Assembly: GCF_037975245.1 (NCBI RefSeq)
Contig: NC_092575.1
Coordinates: forward strand, 21,651,841-21,715,840
DNA length: 64,000 nt
Direction: 5' to 3'
Source: Apostichopus japonicus
Taxonomy: Eukaryota; Echinodermata; Holothuroidea; Aspidochirotida; Stichopodidae
A program made the position numbers and the translations under genes. Within the stretch, counting starts at the first letter, position 1; each line of letters begins with the position of its first letter. The notes beneath the pieces are model-generated. The model had not been told where the DNA came from and ran no database searches. It worked only from the letters and a program-made list of their open reading frames with translations. This document shows positions 1-33,338 of this stretch, piece after piece.

Positions 1-869
1 GGGGGGGGGGGTAAACTCTCCCGTCAGTTCCTCGTTTATGACAAAGAAAAGCATTTGTCTTGCAATTACAGGGAGGAGAACAGAGCTGTTTTTGTGAACA
101 GAGCTGTTTTTGTTTCCTGTGATTGTTTACTTTCAATCAAAACTATCCACCATTTCTCCTTCAGTATTTATTAAAGCATAACATTTGGACTTCTCGTTGT
201 TAAACAATAAACAAATGTACATCTTCTTTAACTTTACTGTACCAACACACTCCAAAACGTATCTTTCGTTTCTTCTAAGTGGTACAATCCATCCTGCTCA
301 AATTATGGCAATCAACAATCCTATCCTTTCGGCTGAATCCACAAAATGAGTCTCTTTTTAATCCTTCTTTCCCCCTTTCTCTTTTAATCTTCTAATCTAC
401 TTAATCCTCCTTTTCCTTTCTAACTACTTTTCTCTCACTTTTCCTTTCCATAACAGAAATGGGCAGAGTTTTCCTTCAAGTCTGCAGAATTCAAACAAAC
501 ATAATTTAACGCTTTTTTCTAATCTAAAAAACAAACAAAATCAAATGCCCCTTGTTGCAGAAGAAAACTAACAAAAAATGTTTTAAAAAACATGCTTTTG
601 TGAGGCTTTAAGTCCTGAGCTTATCTTTTCTTGCAAATACTTGTATTTTTCTTTTGATTCGTTCAGTCTTTCTTCTTCTTTTTGGCAGCTGCTGAAACTG
701 GGATCCAAGTCTTTGTGTTTCTCTCTCTCAAAATGTCTATTTACATCATAACTCAAGTTTGATAAAGAATAAAAAAAAATATTACAAAAAAATACTGCAT
801 AGTTACAACTGCAATAACCATAAAGTAAAAGCCTCACAAAAGGCCCGCTTTCTGCCTGCTTCTGTTCAA
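1..869 (-). other. piwi 3' UTR and downstream flank
   Basis: This AT-rich stretch has no coding signal. On the minus strand an AATAAA lies at 172-167, a plausible distal poly(A) signal. The window opens with an 11-base G run. The short open frames here lack any family match. Confidence 0.4.
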
Positions 870-22736
<21,867 letters not shown>

Positions 22737-25700
22737 CTTGACAGGTTGGGTTCTCCTTTCTGAGAAAGTAATTAGTTGATGCATGTATTAATTGAGGACG
22801 TGCAAAGCTAATGAAGAGTGTTTCCAGTTGCTCAGTTTGCAATCTGGGACTGCAAATCTTTTGTTTGCTTCTTGTGCTATTAATTTTTAAAAGAACAGGA
22901 ACAAATGAACCAAAAATACATTTTTTTCCCAGAATTAGTAAAACCATTGGGTGGCATTGGCATATATTTTTTCTAACCATTATTTTTTATGTCCATAAGG
23001 TTTAAACTACAATGCATATATCCCTTAGTATTGACACAATTTTGAGCCCTACGGTAGCCATCTGTTTAAACTGCTTGGTAACAGTTTACCTGAAGTCAAT
23101 TTGCCCAAAAAACTTGCTCACATTATCAAAATCAACTTTAGTGGAGGAAAATGTTAACTGTAAGTGGCAAGTGCATATTATATACTATACAGAACAGTCA
23201 CATCATTCACATTACAACATCACACCCAAATTCTGCACTTGCCTGTTTGGCACTATAGTCTCTACAATAGTAGCTAGTGGCCATGGCAAACTTCAAACAA
23301 TAGCTATTGCTTACAGGTAGAGTAACCCACCCACCAATACAAAATGCAGCTTTAAAAGCTGCAACTAAGTTGCCTTGACAGGGTCATAAAATGTTTTCTC
23401 AAGAGAGAATGGTGGGGCTACTGAATGCCTCATCCTCCCATACCAAAAGTAAAACCTTCATCTCTCAACCCCAACCATAGATTGACAAGCTCAGTCACTT
23501 CATTTCCCAAACTGAAAAAATGATAAAATCTGAAAATAAGCTATTTTATCACTTCTGACCTCCCTTGTCACATCTGGAGGGATGGTATCTTTCAGAATGA
23601 GCAAAGGCCTGGAAACTGACAGTACACAAATGAAAAGCCTTTAACCTCAAAAGCCTTGGATTGGAGATGGAATGTTGATGACTTTATGGTGTCAACAGTG
23701 CACTTTCCATGTATAACTTAGGATAAAACAAAAATTTGCATTTCAGGCAACTATCTTATTAGAGCCACACAGCATCTATGTGACTGTCACAGATTCTTTG
23801 TAGAGAGCAGTGGACAAGAGCGTAATGAAGGAAAGAGAGAGTATATGAGTTTTTAATGTGAAATATAATTATAAACAACAACAAAATTAATTACAATTAG
23901 AAACATCCTTCCATATATTCACATTCTATAAAAGAAAGGTAGTAGGATGTTTAACTGTTGAGAAATCAGACCTCAAAAATCAAGAAAATGCCACAATACC
24001 ACAGTGGCGACAAATTGCGGAATTTATAAGTGTGATGAATAGGCCAATTTTGAAGCAATGCAACTGAAATTTTCAGAATATGCTTATTGCTTGGTGTTCC
24101 CAGCGTACAATAAATTTGGTAATTTTTTGAAGAGCTCAAACTACAACATACTCACAAAAAATTTAGCGATTTGATAATGGAATGACCCATGTTAAAAACT
24201 TGCAAAAGGGTAAAAGAGATGATATATATACAACATATTGTGGAACACAGCAACTTTACAGGATGGCCAAGAAACATGAACTTATCTACCTTGAAGTCTT
24301 CATCATAATCATCAGATATTCGATACAAACATTTTACAGCACTTTGGAGATAATATTTTGATTATATTAAAATGTTGCAACATGAAAATTATGAAATGTT
24401 GGACAAGTAATAATTTATGCACGGTGAGGGCCTATAAGTGCAGTTGATTACAATAAGCTCCACTGAAAATTACTCTGCAACTCAGGTTTTAGTACTCCAG
24501 TAAATAGAAAGTAGGAAACTTAGTGTTCTGGGTTGTGACTTGTGAGAATATTATAGTCAGAACTGTGGCCAGAATATAATCTTGTCAAGGATTGAACAGA
24601 CATCAATTTAAGTGTAACAGTATTGCACACTGTAGCTTAACCTGTAATTAAATGTTAAGTACATTTCAGTGATTAGTGCTCAATTATAGTAGCAATAAAG
24701 CTACATCCGTGTTCCTCTTGGCTTCTAATGAGCACTGTATATATTGAAAAGGTTGCAAGAATAGTATATCACAGGCCTTGTTCACATTCGAGGATGCAAG
24801 GGAGATCAGGGTTTCGTTACCCCACAGGGAGATAACAAAACTTAACCCTGGCGCAGGCGGGTTCACATTGGAGAACATGTGCCGGACCAAGAAAGTGAGG
24901 AACGAACAGGGAACATTGCGCAAGCGGGAAAAGGTCACGATGATTGTTTATAACTGACCGTTTGAGGACTCCTGCAGCTGCATGCCCAGTTAAAACACAT
25001 AATAGTACATTGTACAATATAGAGTTGTGATATACTGTGTTGTTACTGTACAGTGTACCCTCTCCACTACCTGTAGGCTGTTCACAAGGATCGTAACTTT
25101 TTCTTAGCCACTTATTTAAACTGGACGATAGATTCGCTGTGTTAGCGAACTAGCTTTATTGTTGTCATACATGAAAATGGTAGGGTATTGAAGGTACGCA
25201 ATGTTTCAAATGGCGCTTCGAAGACGAAATTTTTCTTGGCTAAGGCTAGACGAAGGAAACTGCTAGTGCACGCAAGTCACATATACTACGTACACAAAAA
25301 ATACATACAAAAACATGTTACCACTTTGTAAACTTTTGCTTGTAAAAGTTATTTTAAACTTTTGCTGTTGTGAGATGTATTATTCTTCCATGTAATGTTT
25401 AAAATGCACAAATCTCGAGCAAATCGCGGCAGGTGAAAAGCTACAAATAACAACAAAGGATATTATAGTCATGCCTGTATGCATGCATTATGCGCTTCCA
25501 CAGTACCACAATTTTCAGCAATGAGTGCTAGGGTTAGGGTCAGCTGTAAAATTTCGGGGGCATATCTCCCCTTGACCAACTTTGTGGGGGGAATTCAGTA
25601 TATCTGGGGGGAGGGGTAGGGGAGTTTTTAACATGTGGAATACAAGAAAACATGACACTGTCTAGCTCCAAAAGTCCCACTTTTAAACCTTCATATCAGT

Positions 25701-27500
25701 AGGAAAGAGAGGGACTAGGTGAACTCGTACAGGTTTAATGATCTCCCATCATAGAAACGGACTATCTCTACAGAAGTTAAAAACATGGAAACCACATCAT
25801 CACTATGGACAAATGATAATACTGGTCTGAGTGGTCTCTCATATCACTCTTGGAGTTATAACGTCAAAATGTTGTTGCTTTTGTTTTTATTTTGTAACTG
25901 CTCAAGTGTTCAGTAAAGCATTCTTCTCTCCATCCAGTTTTTCCCAACAGCCACAGAAAACAGAAGGTAAACAAGAGGCAGGAAGTTGGGAGTACAAAAG
26001 AGGTGTTATTTTGACAGCCACTGTCACATTTTGCTCCAACATCAAACAGCTTCTAAACCAGTGATGTACAAAGGATAATACCTATTAAGTCCTCTAATGG
26101 CAGTCAAATTTAGGCATGGGGTGCAAACCAAAGTAAACTTTATTGGATCTTTTAATCAATGTTATCAAAACCTTTTTGGAAAATGCAGTTTGTCCGAATT
26201 AAGGTATGTACACAAGTGCTATTTAATAGTATGGAGGTAGATTAGAAAGTACCTATTCCAGGGTCAACACAAGTTTCCAAGTATAAAAAGGACAGACACA
26301 TGAAGGCATCACATCATGAAATTAAGAAAAAAAGTAAAATTGATCCAAATAAAAAATATAAAAAATCACCAACCCTGCTCCTGACTTGTAAAGGCTAATG
26401 ATAGGCTAATGATATGCTAATTATTTCTATTTCTGAAGAAGACATGTCAAACCAACCATAAAATCACATAGCTGAAGGACAGTAATTAACCACTGAGCAA
26501 AAGCAGCATCACCGCTATCGTTTAATAAATTATCCAAAGACCCTCATACCGCCATAATAAAGTGTTCACCCAATGTTGACATTGCAATTGATGCGACCAA
26601 ATGAAATGGAAACATAACCCAGACTGCAAAATTACAGAAAGGCCTAAGAAACATTCAGGTAATTAAATACTTGCCTGACAACAGAAAGTTAATAGGGTAT
26701 TAATACACCATTTCAAGTCACAAGACAAAGAAGGCTTATTTCAATTAAGGCCTCATTAAATGTTACTCAGGCATGGGCCTAACCATCATGGCAACTTCGA
26801 CCAGTGCCACAGTATTTTGCATATGACCTAGGTCTAGGCCAGGGTTCCATTTCCAGTATGTTTGGTAAACCTGTCGAGTCTAACTTTGTTCTTGATAACT
26901 TTTAAAGAAAGTACGTAAAGATACAAATTTCGTGAAGAAAATTCAGAAACTGTATTTTAACACCTAGTTAATGATGCCTAAGGATGTTTAACCTGGTACA
27001 ATTATCGCAGTAGGCCTAGGCTACACTCATTATTAATATTAGCAACACCCAGAGAACCAAAGCCAGCCTAGGCTAAGCCTGACCTAAGTTAGGCCTCGGT
27101 CCCGCTAAAACAATACTTTACTTAACATCGTAAAAACAGCCTACATCATCATTTCAGAGAATGATCTGGGCTAAACATTATTAAGTGCACTTTTATACAT
27201 ACAATAAAGGTATTTGAAATAATATAGTAGCGTTTTCGTAAAATATCAAACCTAAATTTGGGTCACAGTTCTCTCGTCCACAAGTTGTTTTGAATTTCAA
27301 TCACTATGTGCCACACTCAGTTAGTGTATACAACACGTACCTCGTGCTGGATAAGCCAAACGTCAAACCAGGCTTCGGCTGCTATACGTTTAGTTACATT
27401 ATCGTATTGGGTATAGCAATGTAAACTTAGCAGTGGCAATCACTTAACCTGTACATGAACCAATCAGATCATCCTCCTGTAGCTTGTATTTGCATACGGC
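22737..27500 (-). other. piwi 5' flank: likely 5' UTR intron and promoter
   Basis: No protein gene is seen. An acceptor (ttactttctcag) just upstream of the piwi ATG suggests a 5' UTR intron. One candidate donor is GCACGAG|GTACGT at 27347-27335 on the minus strand, which would put a non-coding first exon near 27341-27450. That placement is inference only. A G-rich stretch lies at 25554-25622. Confidence 0.3.
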
Positions 27501-27596
27501 CCTAACCCCTTGGGAGGGATATGAATTTTCCTAACTTACTGTAAGAAACTTTCACGAAAACGGTAACAAAACTTGTTTCCAGAGACTCCCCGTGAC

Positions 27597-27935
27597 AGGT
27601 AAGCTAACGGCCTGGGGGAGGGTCTAAGGGGAGGGGAAATTTTTTGCATTTCCAGGTGGCCTCAGATGCAATTTGGTGCAATATAGCACACTTCAACACC
27701 CACTCCATTTTGTAAATTATTTTGCATTTTCACCTGGCCTTAGATGCAATTTGGTGCTCCAAATGAGATTTTTTTCTGCCAAAATGTTCTGAGTAAAATG
27801 ACGAATGTTGTTATCATTGATTGAGACATGAAAAGGGGGTTTTCTGACTTGCGAAGCGGGGGGGGGGCGGAATGATACTTCCGCCCCCATATTTTTCACT
27901 GGGGTGGGTGGCTGGCGCCCCCAGCCCCCGGTTCC
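27597..27935. repeat. GC-rich dispersed repeat C, copy 1
   Basis: GGTGGCCTCAGATGCAATTT, GCACACTTCAACACCCACTC, CTGGCCTTAGATGCAATTTG, GGGTTTTCTGACTTGCGAAG and CGGTTCCTACGC occur in order. The same blocks occur at 61484-61830 and inverted at 52190-52453. Confidence 0.8.
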
Positions 27936-28057
27936 TACGCTCTTGAATTTTTGCAGTTTTGTGCCATACATGTACTCCAATGTTTTCTCACAAAAAAAGA
28001 GGTCCGACGTAAACCGCAAGACAATTCTGTTATTCACTGGGCGCCGCGGAAGAGATG

Positions 28058-28175
28058 CAATCGGCAGGCGGGGGGGGGGGGGGGAGGGGGACTCATTTAA
28101 ATGCAATTTACTAACTCAATCAACAATAGGGCATGTTCTGATTACAGTTTGCTTAATTTCTCAACAAAATTGAAC
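28058..28175 (+). repeat. Direct repeat D, copy 1
   Basis: AATCGGCAGGCGG plus a G run, CATTTAAATGCAATTTACTA, TCAATCAACAATAGGGC and TTTCTCAACAAAATTGAACC occur here and again at about 28553-28670, about 500 bp away. Confidence 0.75.
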
Positions 28176-28552
28176 CTTCTCAACTAGCCAAGAGTCCACT
28201 TTGATTCAAGGGACTTTCATGAACACTTCGGCCCTCTTCAGGGCAAAATGCATATAGCCTATAGCGAACTAAAATGATTAATTTTGGCACATTTTACTTT
28301 TGTATTTGTCGTCAAACGGGAGATGTAAAACGTTAAAGACTCTGCTATCAGTCCACGACGTACTTCTATAAAACTTGTCATGTTTTTATAAATGACCATT
28401 TAAGCCACTGTGGTTCATCCATTGAAGTGGCTGCGGGACTACTCAGTTTAACACACAAAAAGTCTAGTAAGTTATTCAGATGCAACACAAAACACAATGT
28501 CATCGGTGTATCACCTACGTGATACAAAGGTCATAGCAAACATACACCATAC

Positions 28553-28670
28553 AATCGGCAGGCGGCGAGGGGAGGCCTGGGGGGGGGTCATTTAAATGCA
28601 ATTTACTAATTCAATCAACAATAGGGCCTTTTCTGATTAGTTTTCTTAGTTTCTCAACAAAATTGAACCA
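28553..28670 (+). repeat. Direct repeat D, copy 2
   Basis: This is the second copy of the block at 28058-28175 with a few substitutions and a differing G run. The sequence between the copies has no gene. Confidence 0.75.
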
Positions 28671-29734
28671 ATAAGTGTACGCTATAGACTTTAATAGACC
28701 GCCATAGACCTGCAAACTATCCATAGAACCATCAGAGACCATATTACGTAACAACATCACAACCACCGGTAGCCTATATATGCCAGTCGGTGGAGGTATA
28801 TTTGGTCTCCCATGCATGTCACTGTAATATATCTGGTACATATTATGTCCTAGTCTCCCTAGAACAGTTTATCCAGGATTTTCAGTACATTTGGTCTCCC
28901 CGGACATCTAAAAGTAACACTGCTGGTATGTATAGTGCATCCCCGCACAATATTTCCTAAGCTTAAACCAGGGAGTTGTTATGGAAACAAAGAGGGACAA
29001 AACTCGACAGTGTCATATCCTGAGACAAACTTAGCAGTGACGTCACGATACGTTAATTCCTCTTTTGTCGAATGGAACACAATAAGAAGCGATGAATCGA
29101 TCCACTATTTATCTAAGTGTGCTGGTACGGTACCACTAGGCTGGTATCTATATAGGCATTAATGCATCATTGCATCTATGTCGTCCTGCATGTTACTATG
29201 CTACAGTAACTGCGTGTTTCATTTCATTTCACTATATATTTGATCCAATCACAAGAACAGTATACAACAACAACAAAGTATGAAAACACAAAGCGGATCA
29301 GGATGTATAAAAAAGGAAACCAAATTCCTGTAGCCCGGAGGCCTGTATATCCTTACAATAATATCCTTACAATAAAAGACTTGGAACTATAATAAATATA
29401 TAATTTTTGACTAGGATTGACTATGATTGAATGAAATGAAATCAATAAAGAAAGAAGAGCATCTAATTAGCTTCTATTTGAGAAATTGGTTTTGATGTGA
29501 AAATGTATTGAAATGTAATGCTTAGCTTTTATAGAAACTGAGTTCATTTGATATGTTTTAACAATGATAAGTTATTTTTCGAGAACAACTTCGAACGATT
29601 GTTAGCCCTAATTACTGTAGGGTTTATACGAACCGCCCCCTCCCCCTTCCCCAGTCACCGAAAACTTTCCCGATATTGTCGTGTTCCGCGGGAAATTTCC
29701 TTCCAAGTAGAAACAGAAAAGAACTTATTTTGTG

Positions 29735-29880
29735 TAAAAGTAAGTGGGGCCTAACGTTCGATTCAGCGTCTGAAGAAGATCCTGCTAGGATCGAAACGTC
29801 AGGCCCACTTACTTTTACACATTCTCTTACACATGTTTTTTAGTGGATAATCAGTTTGCTAACAGTTTTTGTTTTATTTT
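29735..29880 (+). mobile_element. Penelope-like tail motif with long foldback
   Basis: CTGAAGAAGATCCTGCTAGG is followed by ATCGAAACGTCAGGCCCACT at 29770-29810. GTGTAAAAGTAAGTGGGGCC at about 29735 is inverse to AGGCCCACTTACTTTTACAC at 29801-29820, so the whole unit folds on itself. Confidence 0.6.
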
Positions 29881-31611
29881 GATTAAGAACTTATTTTATG
29901 CGATAGATCGTTGTAATTATTATAGGGATAAACAATGCCCCATTACGAAAACAAAGTACAATTAACAGTATATATGCACTTCGTAGGTTTCATTCATGCA
30001 ATAATAGAACGAAACGTACCAAATTATCCCTCGGCTAAATCTGCTAAGATGTAGTGTATATCACATTTGGATTGTGCAGACCCCAAATTGCTTATACGAA
30101 AGTTTCACCCATACAATAATAGAACCTGCAACATTGTTAAAAATAGAAATCGGAATCGGCTCCAAATATGTAAGTCATTCTCACATGTCGTATTACACAC
30201 ACACAAACTGTTGAAAAGCTCATATTGCAAATCTGCCAAGTATAGTCCTTTTTACAGAGAATGACATCGAACTAGATAGGAAGCCTGAATAACGAATAAA
30301 AATTTGACTTTGATCAAGTCTCCCACGGGTGGAAATATTTCCCACAATGGATGACATTTTGCTACTTGCACTAAAACGCATACCGTGGTCATGAATACTA
30401 AAAAGTTGGAGAACAAATTTCATGATTATTGCATATGATCTGTGACCTACATTTCATCGTAACTGTAAACTGTACAGAAGGCCCTGGGTGGTGACAAAAA
30501 TTTTCCTGGACAAGTTTGGTTCACTGTATACCATTCAAACGTTATAACCACAACAATTCAGAAAATTTGAACGAACGCTCTAGGAAGAGCAGCATTGTTT
30601 ACGTTTTCAGAAATTGACCTCTCGTGACCTCAAATGACCTAAAGTTGATAAAATAGTCAAGAAATTTCAGCCAAATCGAATGAATAATGACGAAATGGCA
30701 GTCAAACAAAGATGGTGGCAAATAAGTGACTGAATTTCGGCAGAATCGCACAATCTGAAAGCTTATTAGCTGAGCTAAAAACAAAGCAGGGCGAAAAGAG
30801 AATGTGGCTGACTGTCTCCTACGGTGTCGGGCCTGGTTGGGGGGGGGGCACCTGACTGTCTATGCTTGTGCCTCGGAAGAATCCAACCCTAACCTTCCCA
30901 CGGTCCGGGGTGGAGACTTGATGGCTCACGGGTTATCTTCAAGTTCGGCCAACAGGACTCCGGTATTTAGTATTTCGATTGCGGTTCAAAAGAGTAAGTT
31001 TACAATTATGACCTGAATGACCATTTTCGGTTACACAAGTTGAATCGATGCCATACTTGGTCGATAGATGCACTATGATGAGTAGATGTGCCCTAAAGTT
31101 TTTGGTTCTCATCACATAAATATTCATGTATGGGCGGGGCTTAATGTAAAATTTCGCTCATACTGGTATGGTAATGTTCGTTCATAATAAGCACATTTTC
31201 AACACATTTCCAACTTTATGTCATTAAAGTAATCATCAAATAGCAAGAATTTGCTTTTAAACACAGTCAAGAACCAAATGTCCCATGGTTATCATACTCG
31301 CAATATTAGGTTCGTCACACTACATTAATATAACCAACCGTGTAATTTTTTTGTGTGAATATCATGAATATTAATCAGTGAACATGAAATTCTTATATGT
31401 TGACATATATTCGGATACGTCGATGAATATTTGTGTCGGAAGTGGTTGTTTTGTGTCGGAAGTGAATTAATAAACCTCTACAGTGATTTGTTGATTGGAT
31501 ATCCACATATACGATTTAATGTCTGCATGTATTCGATTTAATGATATACAAAGAATAACACATCAAGAATGACACTCAAAGTAATATACCAATTCACTTC
31601 CTCCAGACTCC

Positions 31612-32055
31612 CTTACCCAGTTTCCACCTCCGCAGGTAATTACCATTGCGGTAAACCTCGATGCCAAATATGCCCCCATATTTCCCCGGGCACCGTGGTC
31701 AAAATTCCCAATGTTAACTATATGGTCTAAGACCTCCTCCCTCTCTTGTGATTCTAACAATGTCATTTACACATTCTACTGCTTACTTTGCAAAGAATGC
31801 AATTATGTAGGTGAAACAGGTTCTCGGTTCCACTTTACGTTTTAATAATCACAACAACAAAAATCTATTCGTGGTCATTTTGCAGGATTCCCCCGTTTCC
31901 GAATATTTCAATCTTCATACTCATTCTCTCAAAAACCTTAAATGTATTTTAAATTGTCTCGAACCTCATATTCGTAACTGAACGTAAAGGTAAAGAAATC
32001 TATTGGATCTTTCGTATTAAATGTATGCTGTATGGGCCCCAAATAAATATGGTCA
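31612..32055 (+). pseudogene. Penelope-like retroelement GIY-YIG endonuclease relic
   Basis: Frame fragments read NYHCGKPRCQICP (the Cys cluster typical of Penelope endonucleases), then NVIYTFYCLLCKECNYVGET, the GIY-YIG-like core, then FNLHTHSLKNLKC and KEIYWIFRIKCMLYGPQ, the usual C-terminal region. Stops and frame changes separate these pieces, so it is dead. The reverse transcriptase is absent. Confidence 0.72.
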
Positions 32056-32199
32056 AAATATAGTCATGGTTTATTTGGATCTTATTCAATAAATGCCACT
32101 TACACTTATCTAGCGTCATACTTTCCTGAAGGAGCTCTTAATAGAGATCGAACAGGATTCAACTGCATGGCTAACACTTTGTACTTTTCACTCGACTGC

Positions 32200-32245
32200 C
32201 AAGTATTGCTGACGAAGGTCCCAGGGGGACCGAATATTCCAATAT
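32200..32245 (+). ncRNA. CTGANGA-hairpin-CGAA motif downstream of Penelope relic
   Basis: GCTGACGAAGGTCCCAGGGG followed by GACCGAATATTCC has a 6-bp stem GGTCCC/GGGACC between CTGACGA and GAA. Penelope elements are known to carry hammerhead ribozymes with a CUGANGA core. There is an extra A before the stem, so catalysis is uncertain. Confidence 0.35.
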
Positions 32246-32339
32246 ATTTTCTAAAACAATGCGCCTTTTTTGTCAATAAGTCATATCTTATTTCTCTGCT
32301 TTTCTCTAATGAAAATATATATATATTTTTTTGTATACG

Positions 32340-32472
32340 TGGATATAATGTATATATAAATATATAATTGAAATTGTAATGAACAGTGAACAAACTTCCA
32401 GCCTCTGACGGGATTCGAACCCGGCCTCCCGCTTTATATGCGGACACCCTAACCACTTGGCTATGGACGCTG
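32340..32472 (-). mobile_element. tRNA-derived SINE, family A, with intact head
   Basis: On the minus strand the head carries A box TAGCCAAGTGGTTAGG, an anticodon-like stem CCGC-ATATAAA-GCGG, and a perfect B box GGTTCGAATCC. The 5' and 3' acceptor halves do not pair, so it is not a functional tRNA. The body AGGCTGGAAGTTTGTTCACT and an AT tail follow. Confidence 0.72.
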
Positions 32473-32714
32473 ATTGTATGTCTAGAGGTTCGAAACCGGT
32501 AAGGAAGGTCGTAATTCCACTGTAGGCGTTTGTCACCTGTATCGAACACTACTAGTTCTGTTTTTGGTGACATATTTTGCCTTACTCTATATAGAGATCA
32601 AACATGATGCTAACCAACTCGAAATCATTTGTGATTCCTAAAGCCGGATCTCGAAAGAGATACTTTGAACAGACTTTTGTTAAATGAAATGGAGGTAAAC
32701 GACAAAGGCAAATG

Positions 32715-32825
32715 AATATATATAATTGAAATATATATATATATCGGGTTCGAATCTCGGTAGAGGATGGAAGTTTTTTCACTGTTCTGGATTTTCCAAC
32801 TCACTATACGATTTCAATTATTGAT
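32715..32825 (+). mobile_element. tRNA-derived SINE fragment, family A, third copy
   Basis: A (TA)n tract is followed by GGTTCGAATCTCGG and the body GGAAGTTTTTTCACTGTTCT, then GGATTTTCCAACTCACTATA, as at 4488. The flanking CAGACTTTTGTTAAATGAAA region at about 32670-32715 also matches, inverted, the sequence after the 4488 copy. Confidence 0.7.
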
Positions 32826-33097
32826 TGAGATCAAGTTGGATCGAATTGAATCTGGTTTTAACCGCTCTATTAGGTAACTATGGTTACCTGCATTTGCTTG
32901 TTTCTCGGATCTGTCATTTGAAGTAAGATGTAGTAACTAGTATATCACTAGACTGTAATCAATTCAGCAAACCAAAAATATGAAAACAAAACAACAAAAC
33001 CTACGGTTTTAAAAATGTTCACGCGATATATTCTTTCTACTAAAGGTAACATATGAGCCTATATATCTACGTCTATATACGTATTACCATATTTTGG

Positions 33098-33338
33098 TCA
33101 AACCACGTAATTGAAAATGATATGCAAAACTATGTATTCTAATACATGGAATGCAATAAATAAAAACAGAAACACGTCAAAAAGATAGTACTTGAATCCA
33201 GACATATTCTGTCCCTTGGCTCGCGTTAATTCGCTGTCATGTTTAATAACATTTTCTAACCAATAGGCACCGTAGTCCATTCCCCCTTGTGGAAAGTCTT
33301 TCATGATACCAGACCAGTGGGTGGCAGACGTCTTAAAA
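33098..33338 (-). CDS. UGT exon 4: C-terminus and membrane anchor
   Basis: It encodes about residues 445-524: FKTSATHWSGIMKD, GAYWLENVIKH, then a hydrophobic helix DVFLFLFIAFHVLEYIVLHI and stop TGA at 33100-33098. The acceptor is actttccag|TTTTAAG. Confidence 0.9.

Noticed and set aside
24684-25017. Minus-strand overlapping open frames (SLWGNETLISLASSNVN).
   Set aside because: No domain recognised, no splice context, and not in frame with piwi.
32400-32470. Possible functional tRNA gene on the minus strand.
   Set aside because: The acceptor arms do not pair, the anticodon would be an unlikely ATA, and the sequence is continuous with a SINE body.
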